Assembly (NCBI GenBank): GCA_964513445.1
Contig: CAZEMM010000040.1
Location: 1-17,090, forward strand
Length of the DNA: 17,090 bases
Source: Butyricicoccus_A sp964513445
Lineage (GTDB): Bacteria > Bacillota > Clostridia > Oscillospirales > Butyricicoccaceae
Direction of reading: 5' to 3'
The notes under the pieces are model-generated. The model made no database searches, had not been told where the DNA came from, and saw nothing but the letters and a program-made list of their open reading frames with translations. The stretch's first letter is position 1. Each line of letters starts with the position of its first letter. A program made the position numbers and the translations under genes. Of this stretch, positions 1-6,188 are shown one piece after another.

Positions 1-274
1 CATAGGAATCATACGGGATGGTGTCGTACATGATTTCGATCATCTTCTCAGACGGCTCGCCGGCACCGACGAACTTCTCCTGGAATACAAACTGACACGG
101 CAGGTTGTACTGCTCCATGAACGGCTTGTAGATGAACTCGTTGGTCAGAACGACGTCTTTCTCGTTCAGCTTGAATTCCTCCGCAAACATGCCAAAGTCT
201 GCACATTTGTAGATGGTCGGTGCGATGATGATTTCTCTCTTGTCGGCCTGAAGGGCCTTGCTAAAAGCATCCAT
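1..274 (-). CDS. 4hbD: 4-hydroxybutyrate dehydrogenase, N-terminal part (runs off the left edge)
   Basis: Iron-dependent alcohol dehydrogenase family. Such enzymes interconvert succinate semialdehyde and 4-hydroxybutyrate with NAD(H), in the cytoplasm, on the succinate/4-aminobutyrate routes to butyrate. The 91 visible codons start MDAFSKALQADKREIIIAPT. They contain LTNEFIYKPFMEQYNLPC and, after QEKF, GAGEPSEKMIEIMYDTIPYD; these resemble the N-terminus of clostridial 4-hydroxybutyrate dehydrogenases as I remember them. The metal ligands and most of the NAD-binding domain lie outside the window. The ATG at 272-274 is preceded at good spacing by TAGGAGAT, which supports this start. A promoter and an approximately 85-nt leader lie just upstream. 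The gene is separated from the importer operon by a strong terminator, so it is its own unit or the first gene of an operon leaving the window. Another iron-containing alcohol dehydrogenase is the main alternative. Confidence 0.72.
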   Translation of the reverse strand, partial: MDAFSKALQADKREIIIAPTIYKCADFGMFAEEFKLNEKDVVLTNEFIYKPFMEQYNLPCQFVFQEKFVGAGEPSEKMIEIMYDTIPYDSY

Positions 275-596
275 ATTAACATCTCCTATAAAAAATTTTC
301 CTGCTAAGGCAGCCATTTCAGACTGGTTGTCCAAAAGAGAACGGAGAAACTCCGTTTCCCTCCCCTCAATTGTACCAAAAGTTGAGCGAAACTTCAACAA
401 AAAGTGATGAATTTACAAGAAAAAATATTGCGCAGCTTTGACAATACCTGCAACCAGCCCAAAATGCTATGGATTTATCTACATTTTATACTAATGTCAC
501 CAGTTTGTAAATCATTTTGTGAAAATTTATTGTAGAAAATGTTGAGGATGATACGGTATGCTTTCTATATTTGGTGAAAAGTTCCACAATGAAAAA
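275..596. other. Gene-free AT-rich intergenic stretch with a leader hairpin
   Basis: This stretch separates the minus-strand dehydrogenase from the terminator of the importer operon. It holds the dehydrogenase promoter (369-397) and leader. Within the leader is a perfect 7-bp hairpin: AACGGAG at 340-346, loop AAA, CTCCGTT at 350-356. On the minus strand it is followed by CTCTTTT, so it could act as a weak attenuator. Positions 400-590 are AT-rich, with no convincing open frame or ribosome binding site on either strand. The part just upstream of the -35 element could serve as an UP element. Confidence 0.5.
369..397 (-). promoter_or_regulatory. Promoter of the 4-hydroxybutyrate dehydrogenase gene
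   Basis: On the minus strand, TTGAAG (392-397) and TACAAT (369-374) are separated by 17 bp, matching a housekeeping sigma-factor promoter. Transcription should start near 361, giving an approximately 85-nt leader. A short inverted repeat, GTTGA (381-385) and TCAAC (394-398), overlaps the -35 region and could bind a regulator; no specific regulator is recognised. Confidence 0.6.
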
Positions 597-620
597 GGGA
601 TCGCCCGCGCGGGCGATCCC
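592..620 (-). terminator. Rho-independent terminator of the amino acid importer operon
   Basis: Positions 597-620 are a perfect 24-nt palindrome (10-bp GC-rich stem GGGATCGCCC, loop GCGC). On the minus strand it is followed by five T (592-596). It lies 33 bp beyond the stop codon of the ATPase gene. Confidence 0.85.
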
Positions 621-653
621 AAAGGCTGCCATAGGAGGGGACAGCGTATTCGT

Positions 654-1406
654 TTAATAGCGGCTGAGGAACGCCTTGGTGCGTTCGTTCTGCGTATTGC
701 CAAAAATATCCTCCGGACTGCCCTGCTCGACGATCACGCCGCCGTCCATAAATATGACGCGGTCGGCAACGTCGCGCGCGAACGCCATCTCATGGGTAAC
801 AATGACCATGGTCATCTTTTCCTCTGCGAGCTGGCGGATGACCTTGAGGATTTCGCCGGTCAGCTCGGGGTCAAGCGCGGAGGTCGGTTCGTCGAAGAAC
901 AGCACGCGCGGATTGAGCGCGAGCGCGCGGGCGATGGCGACGCGCTGCTGCTGGCCGCCGGACAGCTGGCATGGATAGTAGTCGGCGCGGTCGGACAGGT
1001 TCATCTTTTCCAGCAGCGCCCGTGCGGTCTGCTCCGCCTCTGCCTGTGACTTGTGCAGCACGCGGACAGGCGCGTCGGTCAGGTTCTTCATAACCGAATA
1101 ATGTGGGAAGAGGTTAAAATTCTGGAAAACCAGTCCGGCGCACAGCGTAATCTCATGCAGCGTCTTGGTATCGGCATAGACTGCGTGGCCGTTCTCCGTG
1201 CGCATCATCTGCTTGCCGCAGATGGTGATTTCACCCTTGTCCGCCGTCTCAAGCTGCGTGAGACAGCGCAGGAACGTGGATTTGCCCGAGCCGGACGGCC
1301 CGATGATGGCAACGACCTCGCCCTCATCGACATGCATGGAGATATCGCGCAGGACGGTCAGCGCGTCAAAGCTCTTTTCAATATGATTGGCCTGAATCAG
1401 TTTCAC
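654..1406 (-). CDS. Polar amino acid ABC transporter, ATP-binding protein
   Basis: 250-residue cytoplasmic ATPase that powers amino acid uptake, GlnQ/HisP type. Visible motifs: Walker A GPSGSGKST (residues 36-44), Q-loop FQNFNLFPH (94-102), signature LSGGQQQ (148-154), Walker B VLFFDEP (168-174) with the D-loop SALD after it, and the switch histidine in VTHEMAF (about 205). The order and length are those of a complete family member. The start is GTG (1404-1406), supported by AGGAGG six bases upstream; no ATG fits better. It lies 13 bp downstream of the permease and is the last gene of the operon, followed by a strong terminator. The substrate cannot be fixed from this subunit; the family includes glutamine, arginine, histidine and cystine importers. 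Confidence 0.93.
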   Translation of the reverse strand: MKLIQANHIEKSFDALTVLRDISMHVDEGEVVAIIGPSGSGKSTFLRCLTQLETADKGEITICGKQMMRTENGHAVYADTKTLHEITLCAGLVFQNFNLFPHYSVMKNLTDAPVRVLHKSQAEAEQTARALLEKMNLSDRADYYPCQLSGGQQQRVAIARALALNPRVLFFDEPTSALDPELTGEILKVIRQLAEEKMTMVIVTHEMAFARDVADRVIFMDGGVIVEQGSPEDIFGNTQNERTKAFLSRY

Positions 1407-1419
1407 GGGGGACCTCCTG

Positions 1420-2097
1420 TCAATTGTAGTAATCCAGCCTGGTCTCCAGCTTTTTGAACGCGAATTCGACCAGTGCGCTCATGACGAGATAGAAAACGGC
1501 GGCTGCGATGTACGGGGTGATGGAGACATTTTTGGCAGCGGTCTTTACGGCAACGTCAAACAGCTGCGGCTGCGCAATGATCTGCGCCAGCGCGGTGTCC
1601 TTAACCAGTACCATAAATTCGCTGCCGGTCGGCGGGATGACGCGCTTGATGACCTGCGGCAGGACGATGTGGAAAAAGGTCTGCGTCTTGGTGTAGCCGA
1701 GCACCTGTCCCGCTTCATACTGTCCCTTTGGAATGGACTGGATGCCGGAGCGGAAGATTTCGCCGAAGTATGCCGCATAGTTGAGCACAAAGGCGATGAT
1801 GCAGGCGAGAAAGCGATGCGGCGAGGCGCCGAAGATGAAAAACGGCGCGTACATACAGAACATCAGCTGGAGCATCAGCGGCGTGCCGCGCACGACGAGC
1901 TGATAGATGCGGACGATGCCGCTGAGCGCACGAAAATGCGAGGTGCGCGCGAGCGCGACCACAAAGCCCAGCGGCACGGAAAACAGCACGGTCAGAACAA
2001 AAATCTGAATGACCTGCCACGAGCCCTCCAGCATATTGGGGATCATCGCGGAAAATGCCTCCCAATGCATGCCGGTGAGATTTTCAATAAACGACAT
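1420..2097 (-). CDS. Polar amino acid ABC transporter, permease protein
   Basis: 225-residue inner-membrane subunit of the HisM/GlnP family; two copies would form the channel. Hydrophobic helices start near residue 30 and continue to about 215. The family features RGTPLMLQLMF (about residues 69-79) and the cytoplasmic coupling loop EAGQVLGYTKTQTFFHIVLP (about 133-152, the EAA region that contacts the ATPase) are both present. Its length is usual for the family. The ATG at 2095-2097 is preceded by CAGGAGGTTGCTTC, a near-ideal ribosome binding site. It is the middle gene of the operon; a single permease gene suggests a homodimeric channel. It is separated from the binding-protein gene by a hairpin that may lower its expression. 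Confidence 0.92.
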   Translation of the reverse strand: MSFIENLTGMHWEAFSAMIPNMLEGSWQVIQIFVLTVLFSVPLGFVVALARTSHFRALSGIVRIYQLVVRGTPLMLQLMFCMYAPFFIFGASPHRFLACIIAFVLNYAAYFGEIFRSGIQSIPKGQYEAGQVLGYTKTQTFFHIVLPQVIKRVIPPTGSEFMVLVKDTALAQIIAQPQLFDVAVKTAAKNVSITPYIAAAVFYLVMSALVEFAFKKLETRLDYYN

Positions 2098-2128
2098 GAA
2101 GCAACCTCCTGTTTCTCTTTTTGAAAGG

Positions 2129-2159
2129 AAAAAGGGGGCTGCCCGATGCGGACAGCCCC
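2129..2159 (-). terminator. Attenuator or partial terminator between binding-protein and permease genes
   Basis: On the minus strand GGGGCTGTCCG pairs with CGGGCAGCCCC through an 11-bp stem (one G-T pair, loop CAT), followed by five T (2129-2133). It sits 25 bp after the binding-protein stop and before the permease ribosome binding site. Such hairpins commonly let binding protein be made in excess over membrane subunits by partial termination or 3'-end protection; the role here is inferred. Confidence 0.75.
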
Positions 2160-2184
2160 AGACCGTTTAATTCGATAAAGCGGC

Positions 2185-3072
2185 TTACTCTACGATGGTC
2201 GTGTCCGAGCCGAACCACTTGGTTGCGATCTCGCCCAGCGTGCCGTCCGCCTTGAGCTCACGCAGCGCGTCGTTGACCGCCTCGGTCAGCGCGATATCCT
2301 GCTTGCGGAAGCCGATGATGTAATTTTCTGCATACAGGAAGTCGTCCAAGACAACATAATCCTTGCCGTTCTGCTCGATCAGGTAGTTTGCAACGACGTC
2401 GTCCATCAGAACCGCGTCGGAGGACATCGTGTCGAGGTCAAGCAGCGCGGTCAGGTTGTCGTCAAAGCTGTTGACGTTTGCGACCATATCCTTGAGCGCA
2501 GAGCCTTCCTCGGAATCCAGCGCTTCCTCCGCAGTGGAGCCGGACTGCAGCGCCAGTATCTTGCCGTTCATGTCGTCGATCGTCTTGATGGAATCATCCG
2601 GACGAACAACCAGCGCCATGTGGTTTTCCATATACGGGATGGACAGGCTCATGCTCTCGTTGCGCTCCTCGCTGTACGAAAGGCCGTTCCAGATACAGTC
2701 GATGTTCTTCGCGTTCAGCTCGATCTCCTTGGATTCCCAGTCGACCGGCTGCAGGGTCAGCGTGACGCCCAGCTTGTCGCATACTGCCTGTGCCACGTCG
2801 ATGTCAAAGCCGACGATCTCATTGTTGTCATCGCGGTAGCCCATCGGCGGGAACGAGTCGTCCAGACCGAGGATGAGCTCTCCCTTGTCCAGAATGTAGT
2901 TCAGGGAGTCATCTGTAGCAGCCGCACCCGAGCCGGTATCGGCAACCGCAGCGGAGCCGGTATCCGTTGTTTCTGCGGTGGAATCCGACGTGCTTGAGCT
3001 GCCGCAGCCGGCAAGCAGGCAGACAGACATCGTCGCAGCGGCTGCGAGAGCCAACAGTCTCTTCAATTTCAT
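2185..3072 (-). CDS. Polar amino acid ABC transporter, substrate-binding lipoprotein
   Basis: 295-residue extracytoplasmic receptor (family 3 solute-binding fold) that captures an amino acid and delivers it to the permease. The N-terminus is a lipoprotein signal, MKLKRLLALAAAATMSVC followed by the lipobox LLAGC with the lipidated Cys at 23. A Ser/Thr/Ala-rich linker of about 30 residues follows. The mature domain has the family features LILGLDDSFPPMGYRDD, GFDIDVAQAVCDKLG and DCIWNGLSYSEER, and a C-terminal LKADGTLGEIATKWFG. It is first in the operon, with its own promoter. The ATG (3070-3072) follows GAGAGG at about ten bases. The ligand is not determined; the acidic residues in the first lobe fit a polar or charged amino acid, which is inference. 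Confidence 0.92.
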   Translation of the reverse strand: MKLKRLLALAAAATMSVCLLAGCGSSSTSDSTAETTDTGSAAVADTGSGAAATDDSLNYILDKGELILGLDDSFPPMGYRDDNNEIVGFDIDVAQAVCDKLGVTLTLQPVDWESKEIELNAKNIDCIWNGLSYSEERNESMSLSIPYMENHMALVVRPDDSIKTIDDMNGKILALQSGSTAEEALDSEEGSALKDMVANVNSFDDNLTALLDLDTMSSDAVLMDDVVANYLIEQNGKDYVVLDDFLYAENYIIGFRKQDIALTEAVNDALRELKADGTLGEIATKWFGSDTTIVE

Positions 3073-3149
3073 GGTTTCATTACCTCTCTTATCTTACTTT
3101 ATTATTGCGCATCAGGGAAACGCCCGCCGATGCCGCATTACATGTTACT

Positions 3150-3177
3150 ATTCTATCATTTTAGCAGAATAAATCAA
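3150..3177 (-). promoter_or_regulatory. Promoter of the amino acid importer operon
   Basis: On the minus strand TTGATT (3172-3177), 16 bp, then an extended -10 TGATAGAAT (hexamer 3150-3155). The leader to the binding-protein ATG is about 70 nt. The promoter is back to back with that of the ATPase gene at 3228. Confidence 0.6.
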
Positions 3178-3227
3178 TAGCATGGCGATAGAAAATTTCG
3201 TAAACGCTGTAAATTCCGCACATCAGA

Positions 3228-3236
3228 TGCTATAAT
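3228..3236 (+). promoter_or_regulatory. Extended -10 promoter of the YhaN-like ATPase gene
   Basis: TGCTATAAT is a perfect extended -10 element (TATAAT at 3231-3236). The -35 region 17 bp upstream (TGTAAA, 3208-3213) is poor, as is common for extended -10 promoters. Transcription would begin near 3243, which helps choose the ATG at 3271 as start codon. Confidence 0.6.
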
Positions 3237-3270
3237 AAGGGAACAAGACTTGCAGAAAACAGGTGAAGGT

Positions 3271-5049
3271 ATGAAATTTTTGCGTGCGCAGGCACACTTT
3301 GGCATGCTGGATGGACGGGAGATTACGTTCCATGACGGTCTGAATATTTTCTGCCTGCCCAATGAGGGCGGCAAATCGACGCTGTGCAGCTTCCTGCGCG
3401 TAATGTTGTACGGGTTGAGCGGCAGGCGGGACGGCAAGAACCAGCTGTCCGACAAAACCAAATATCGCCCGCTGGACGGCAGCCCGATGAGCGGTGTGCT
3501 GGAACTGGAATGGCACGGAAAGAACATCGTCATCAGCCGGCAGAGCGGAAAAGGCGCGCCGATGCAGCAGTTTTCCGCGCATGATGCGCAGACCGGCGCC
3601 CTATGCGCCAGCCTGACGGCAAGGGACTGCGGCAAAACGCTCACCGGTGTGGGAGAGGAGGGCTTTCGCTCGACCGCGTTTGTGGATGGGCAGGAGCAGG
3701 CGGTGTCTGCAAAGGAGCTGGGCGAACGTATGCTGTCGATGAGCGCGACGGGCGACCGCTCGATGACATATGAAAACGCAATGCACCAGCTCGACCAGTG
3801 GAAGCACACGCTGTATGGCGGCAAACACGGGCGGTTTGCGCAGGTCGAAGCGGACATCGCGCGGGCGGAGCAGGCATTGGATCGGCTGGATGCGCTGCAG
3901 GAGGAAAACGATGCGTGTGACCGCCAGCTGGCGGACAATGAGCAGCAGCTGCTGCAAATTGAGATGGAGGAGCAGCAGCTCCGGCAGGACGTCGAGCAGC
4001 TGCGTGAGCAGGAGCAGGAGCGTGCGCGCAAGCAGCGGCTCGCCGAGGATGCGCACCGCGCTGCGGAGGAATACCGGCAGGCGCGGCAGGAGCTGGAGGA
4101 CGCCATCGGACAGGACGCGGCGGAGGACAGGCGCGGAAGGCTGTTGCCCGTCATCGGTCTTGCGCTTGCGGCGGTGATCGTATGGATCATGCGCGTTCCG
4201 ATCGGGGCGGTGATTTTACTGTCGCTTGCGGCGGTGATTTTGATTGTCGACTGTGTGGGTCGGTTTTTGGAGACCAATGCGCAGGCGAACCGCGCGGAGG
4301 AGATGTACGGCGAATCGGTTGACCGGGCGCGCAGGCGATTTTTCGACCAAATGGCGCGCCTTGCGCCGGAACTGTCCGCCGATGACGAGGATCAGCTGTG
4401 GGAGTATCTGGAGCACTTTGAGGTCGAGCAGCCCGACGGATATAAAAGCGATATGGAGGCACGGCTGAGCGAGGCGCAGGTGCGCATGGGACAGCTTCGG
4501 CAGACGACGCAGACGCTGCGCGAGACACTCGCGAAAAACCGCGGCAAGGAGGAGGAGATCGGTGCGCGCGCAACGCTGCTCTCCCAGCTCGACCGCTGGC
4601 GGGAGGAGCGCGAAAATATTTTGTGGCAGGTAGATGCCATCGGTATGGCCAAGCAGTCGCTGCTCGAGGCGAATGCGGAGCTGACCGGACGCATCTCGCC
4701 GCACATCAACGCGCTGGCGCAAGAATACATGCGCAAGCTGACCGGCGGACGGTACACGGCGATGCAGCTGTATACCGATCTGGAGGCGGTTTGCAGTAGG
4801 AGCGGCAGTGCGGTGCAGATGGATCGGCTGCGGCTATCGACGGGTACGCGCGATCAGCTGTATCTTGCGCTGCGGCTTGCCGTGTGCCGCGTGCTGCTGG
4901 ATGATGCGGAGGAGAGCGTGCCGCTGATTATGGATGACCCGTTTGTCAATTATGATGAGGAGCGCACGGCGAACGCCATGCAGCTGCTGCGGGAGATCGC
5001 GCGCGAGCGGCAGGTTATTCTGCTGACCTGCCGGCGGCTGGATGGATAA
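3271..5049 (+). CDS. Rad50/SMC-like ATPase of the YhaN type, membrane-spanning
   Basis: 592-residue ATPase with split nucleotide-binding halves. The N-terminal part has the P-loop region LPNEGGKST (residues 29-37), where the usual leading Gly is Leu. The middle (about 185-285) is a Gln/Glu-rich coiled coil, followed by two hydrophobic helices (about 291-330). The C-terminal half has an ABC-like signature, LSTGTRDQLYLALRLA (about 522-537), and Walker B VPLIMDDPF (about 550-558). This architecture matches Bacillus YhaN, which is longer (over 900 residues) and usually sits beside an SbcD-like nuclease (YhaO); no such partner is here. A TTG at 3250 would add seven residues, but the ATG at 3271 has GGTGAAGG upstream and fits the promoter. 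The role is probably in DNA maintenance at the membrane, by analogy only. It is a monocistronic unit. Confidence 0.8.
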   Translation: MKFLRAQAHFGMLDGREITFHDGLNIFCLPNEGGKSTLCSFLRVMLYGLSGRRDGKNQLSDKTKYRPLDGSPMSGVLELEWHGKNIVISRQSGKGAPMQQFSAHDAQTGALCASLTARDCGKTLTGVGEEGFRSTAFVDGQEQAVSAKELGERMLSMSATGDRSMTYENAMHQLDQWKHTLYGGKHGRFAQVEADIARAEQALDRLDALQEENDACDRQLADNEQQLLQIEMEEQQLRQDVEQLREQEQERARKQRLAEDAHRAAEEYRQARQELEDAIGQDAAEDRRGRLLPVIGLALAAVIVWIMRVPIGAVILLSLAAVILIVDCVGRFLETNAQANRAEEMYGESVDRARRRFFDQMARLAPELSADDEDQLWEYLEHFEVEQPDGYKSDMEARLSEAQVRMGQLRQTTQTLRETLAKNRGKEEEIGARATLLSQLDRWREERENILWQVDAIGMAKQSLLEANAELTGRISPHINALAQEYMRKLTGGRYTAMQLYTDLEAVCSRSGSAVQMDRLRLSTGTRDQLYLALRLAVCRVLLDDAEESVPLIMDDPFVNYDEERTANAMQLLREIARERQVILLTCRRLDG

Positions 5050-5148
5050 CAAGATGGGCTATCATATAAAAAAAGAGTACCCTGCTGCCGCAGAGCGCTC
5101 CGGCCTGTAGAAAAAGTGAAATCGCATAGCATTTGGTTCAGTCTGTAG

Positions 5149-5184
5149 AAAAACCCTAATCTCTCACGCGGGGATTAGGGTTTT
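5149..5184. terminator. Bidirectional terminator after the YhaN-like gene
   Basis: CCCTAATC (5154-5161) pairs with GATTAGGG (5173-5180) around an 11-nt loop, with five A on the left and four T on the right, so it can terminate both strands. It is 100 bp after the ATPase stop. The bases between hold no gene, only a direct repeat CTGTAGAAAAA at 5105-5115 and 5143-5153. Confidence 0.8.
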
Positions 5185-5273
5185 GCTGCGCTTCGGGAAA
5201 CACCGCACAAAGAACCTTTGGAAAGATTGGCAGGCTTTTTGATGCTCCCGCGCCTGTTCTCATGTTGCCGCAG

Positions 5274-5313
5274 AAAAAACAGCCTTCCGGCGCAATTGCG
5301 GTCGAAAGGCTGT
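5274..5313 (-). terminator. Terminator of the secA-membrane protein unit
   Basis: ACAGCCTT (5279-5286) pairs with AAGGCTGT (5306-5313). The inner sequence also folds (CGC/GCG around AATT). On the minus strand it is followed by six T (5274-5279). It lies just beyond the stop of the membrane-protein gene. The 90 bp to the neighbouring bidirectional terminator hold nothing recognisable. Confidence 0.82.
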
Positions 5314-5317
5314 GATG

Positions 5318-6163
5318 CTATGCAGATTTTTTCATATGCAGCAGCTGCACGAGCAGAAAGACGCCCGCCGCGAAATACGCCCACAGTCGGATGGTATTGC
5401 CCACCGTCAGCAGCTCCGTGCCGCCCAGTATCATGCTCGCCAGCGTGCCAAGCACATGCACCGCCGTCAGATAAACCGCGATACCGGCCGCTGCCGCAAA
5501 CTGCGCGGAGTTGCCTCGATTCGCGGAAAACAAAAAGCCCGCCATGCTGTAAAAAGCCGCCATCAGCGCGATGATGAGCAGCAGCGCATAGCTGTAATCC
5601 GACGTCACCGGATTGCCGCTGTTCTCATGATAGGTCAGAATCAGATCCAGCCCGCACCAGAACATCGGCACGGTCGCAAACAGGCCGACGCGCCGCGTCG
5701 CCTTCTTCTCTTTTGCCTGCCAGAGCGAAAGCGCGAGTATGACGGCGCCGCTGACCAGACACAGCGCCCACATCAGCGCCATTATGCCGATCATCGGTCC
5801 GCTGACCGATACATATTCGTTCGTCTGCTCCATGATCTGCCGCGGCAGCAGCAGCAGCCCCGCGCCGCCCGCGAGCGCGCACAGCACGCCGCACAGCATA
5901 CCGGCCACGCCGCCGATACCGGACAGCCCGCCAAACACCTGTTCAAAGCTGCGCTGACCTGCCGCAGGATACCACTGCCTGCTGAGCAGCACAGCCAGCA
6001 CGATGACAGCGGCTGTCAGCACGATGACCGCCACGGAGGGCGGGTAACCTGCAACCGGCAGGCCGCTCTCCGGCTCATAGCCCCTCAGCAGGCTGACCGC
6101 ACGCAGCAGCGCGCCGGCAGCGCTTGCTGCCAAAAGGAAGAATATATATACCGTTTGCTTCAT
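5318..6163 (-). CDS. Unknown membrane protein with about eight helices
   Basis: 281-residue protein of unknown function in the cytoplasmic membrane. I do not recognise the family. About eight hydrophobic segments can be seen: the first from residue 3, then near the YPPSVAVIVL stretch, GGVAGMLCGVLCALAGG, MIGIMALMWALCLVSGAVI, VGLFATVPMFWCGLDLIL, ALLLIIALMAAFYSMAGF, GIAVYLTAVHVLGTLASMIL and the final FAAGVFLLVQLL. Loops are short and it ends HMKKSA. No transporter signature or catalytic motif stands out. The start at ATG 6161-6163 has AAGG seven bases upstream; an upstream in-frame start would overlap secA. It begins 25 bp after secA and shares the terminator at 5274, so it is probably co-transcribed with secA. 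Confidence 0.7.
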   Translation of the reverse strand: MKQTVYIFFLLAASAAGALLRAVSLLRGYEPESGLPVAGYPPSVAVIVLTAAVIVLAVLLSRQWYPAAGQRSFEQVFGGLSGIGGVAGMLCGVLCALAGGAGLLLLPRQIMEQTNEYVSVSGPMIGIMALMWALCLVSGAVILALSLWQAKEKKATRRVGLFATVPMFWCGLDLILTYHENSGNPVTSDYSYALLLIIALMAAFYSMAGFLFSANRGNSAQFAAAAGIAVYLTAVHVLGTLASMILGGTELLTVGNTIRLWAYFAAGVFLLVQLLHMKKSA

Positions 6164-6188
6164 TAAAATGCCTTGCTTTCCGCGAAAT

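Noticed and set aside
3174..4277. 367-codon minus-strand open frame, Ser/Cys-rich
   Set aside because: It is antisense to the YhaN-like ATPase and to its promoter. Long Ser/Cys runs are the complement of the Gln/Glu/Ala-rich coiled coil.
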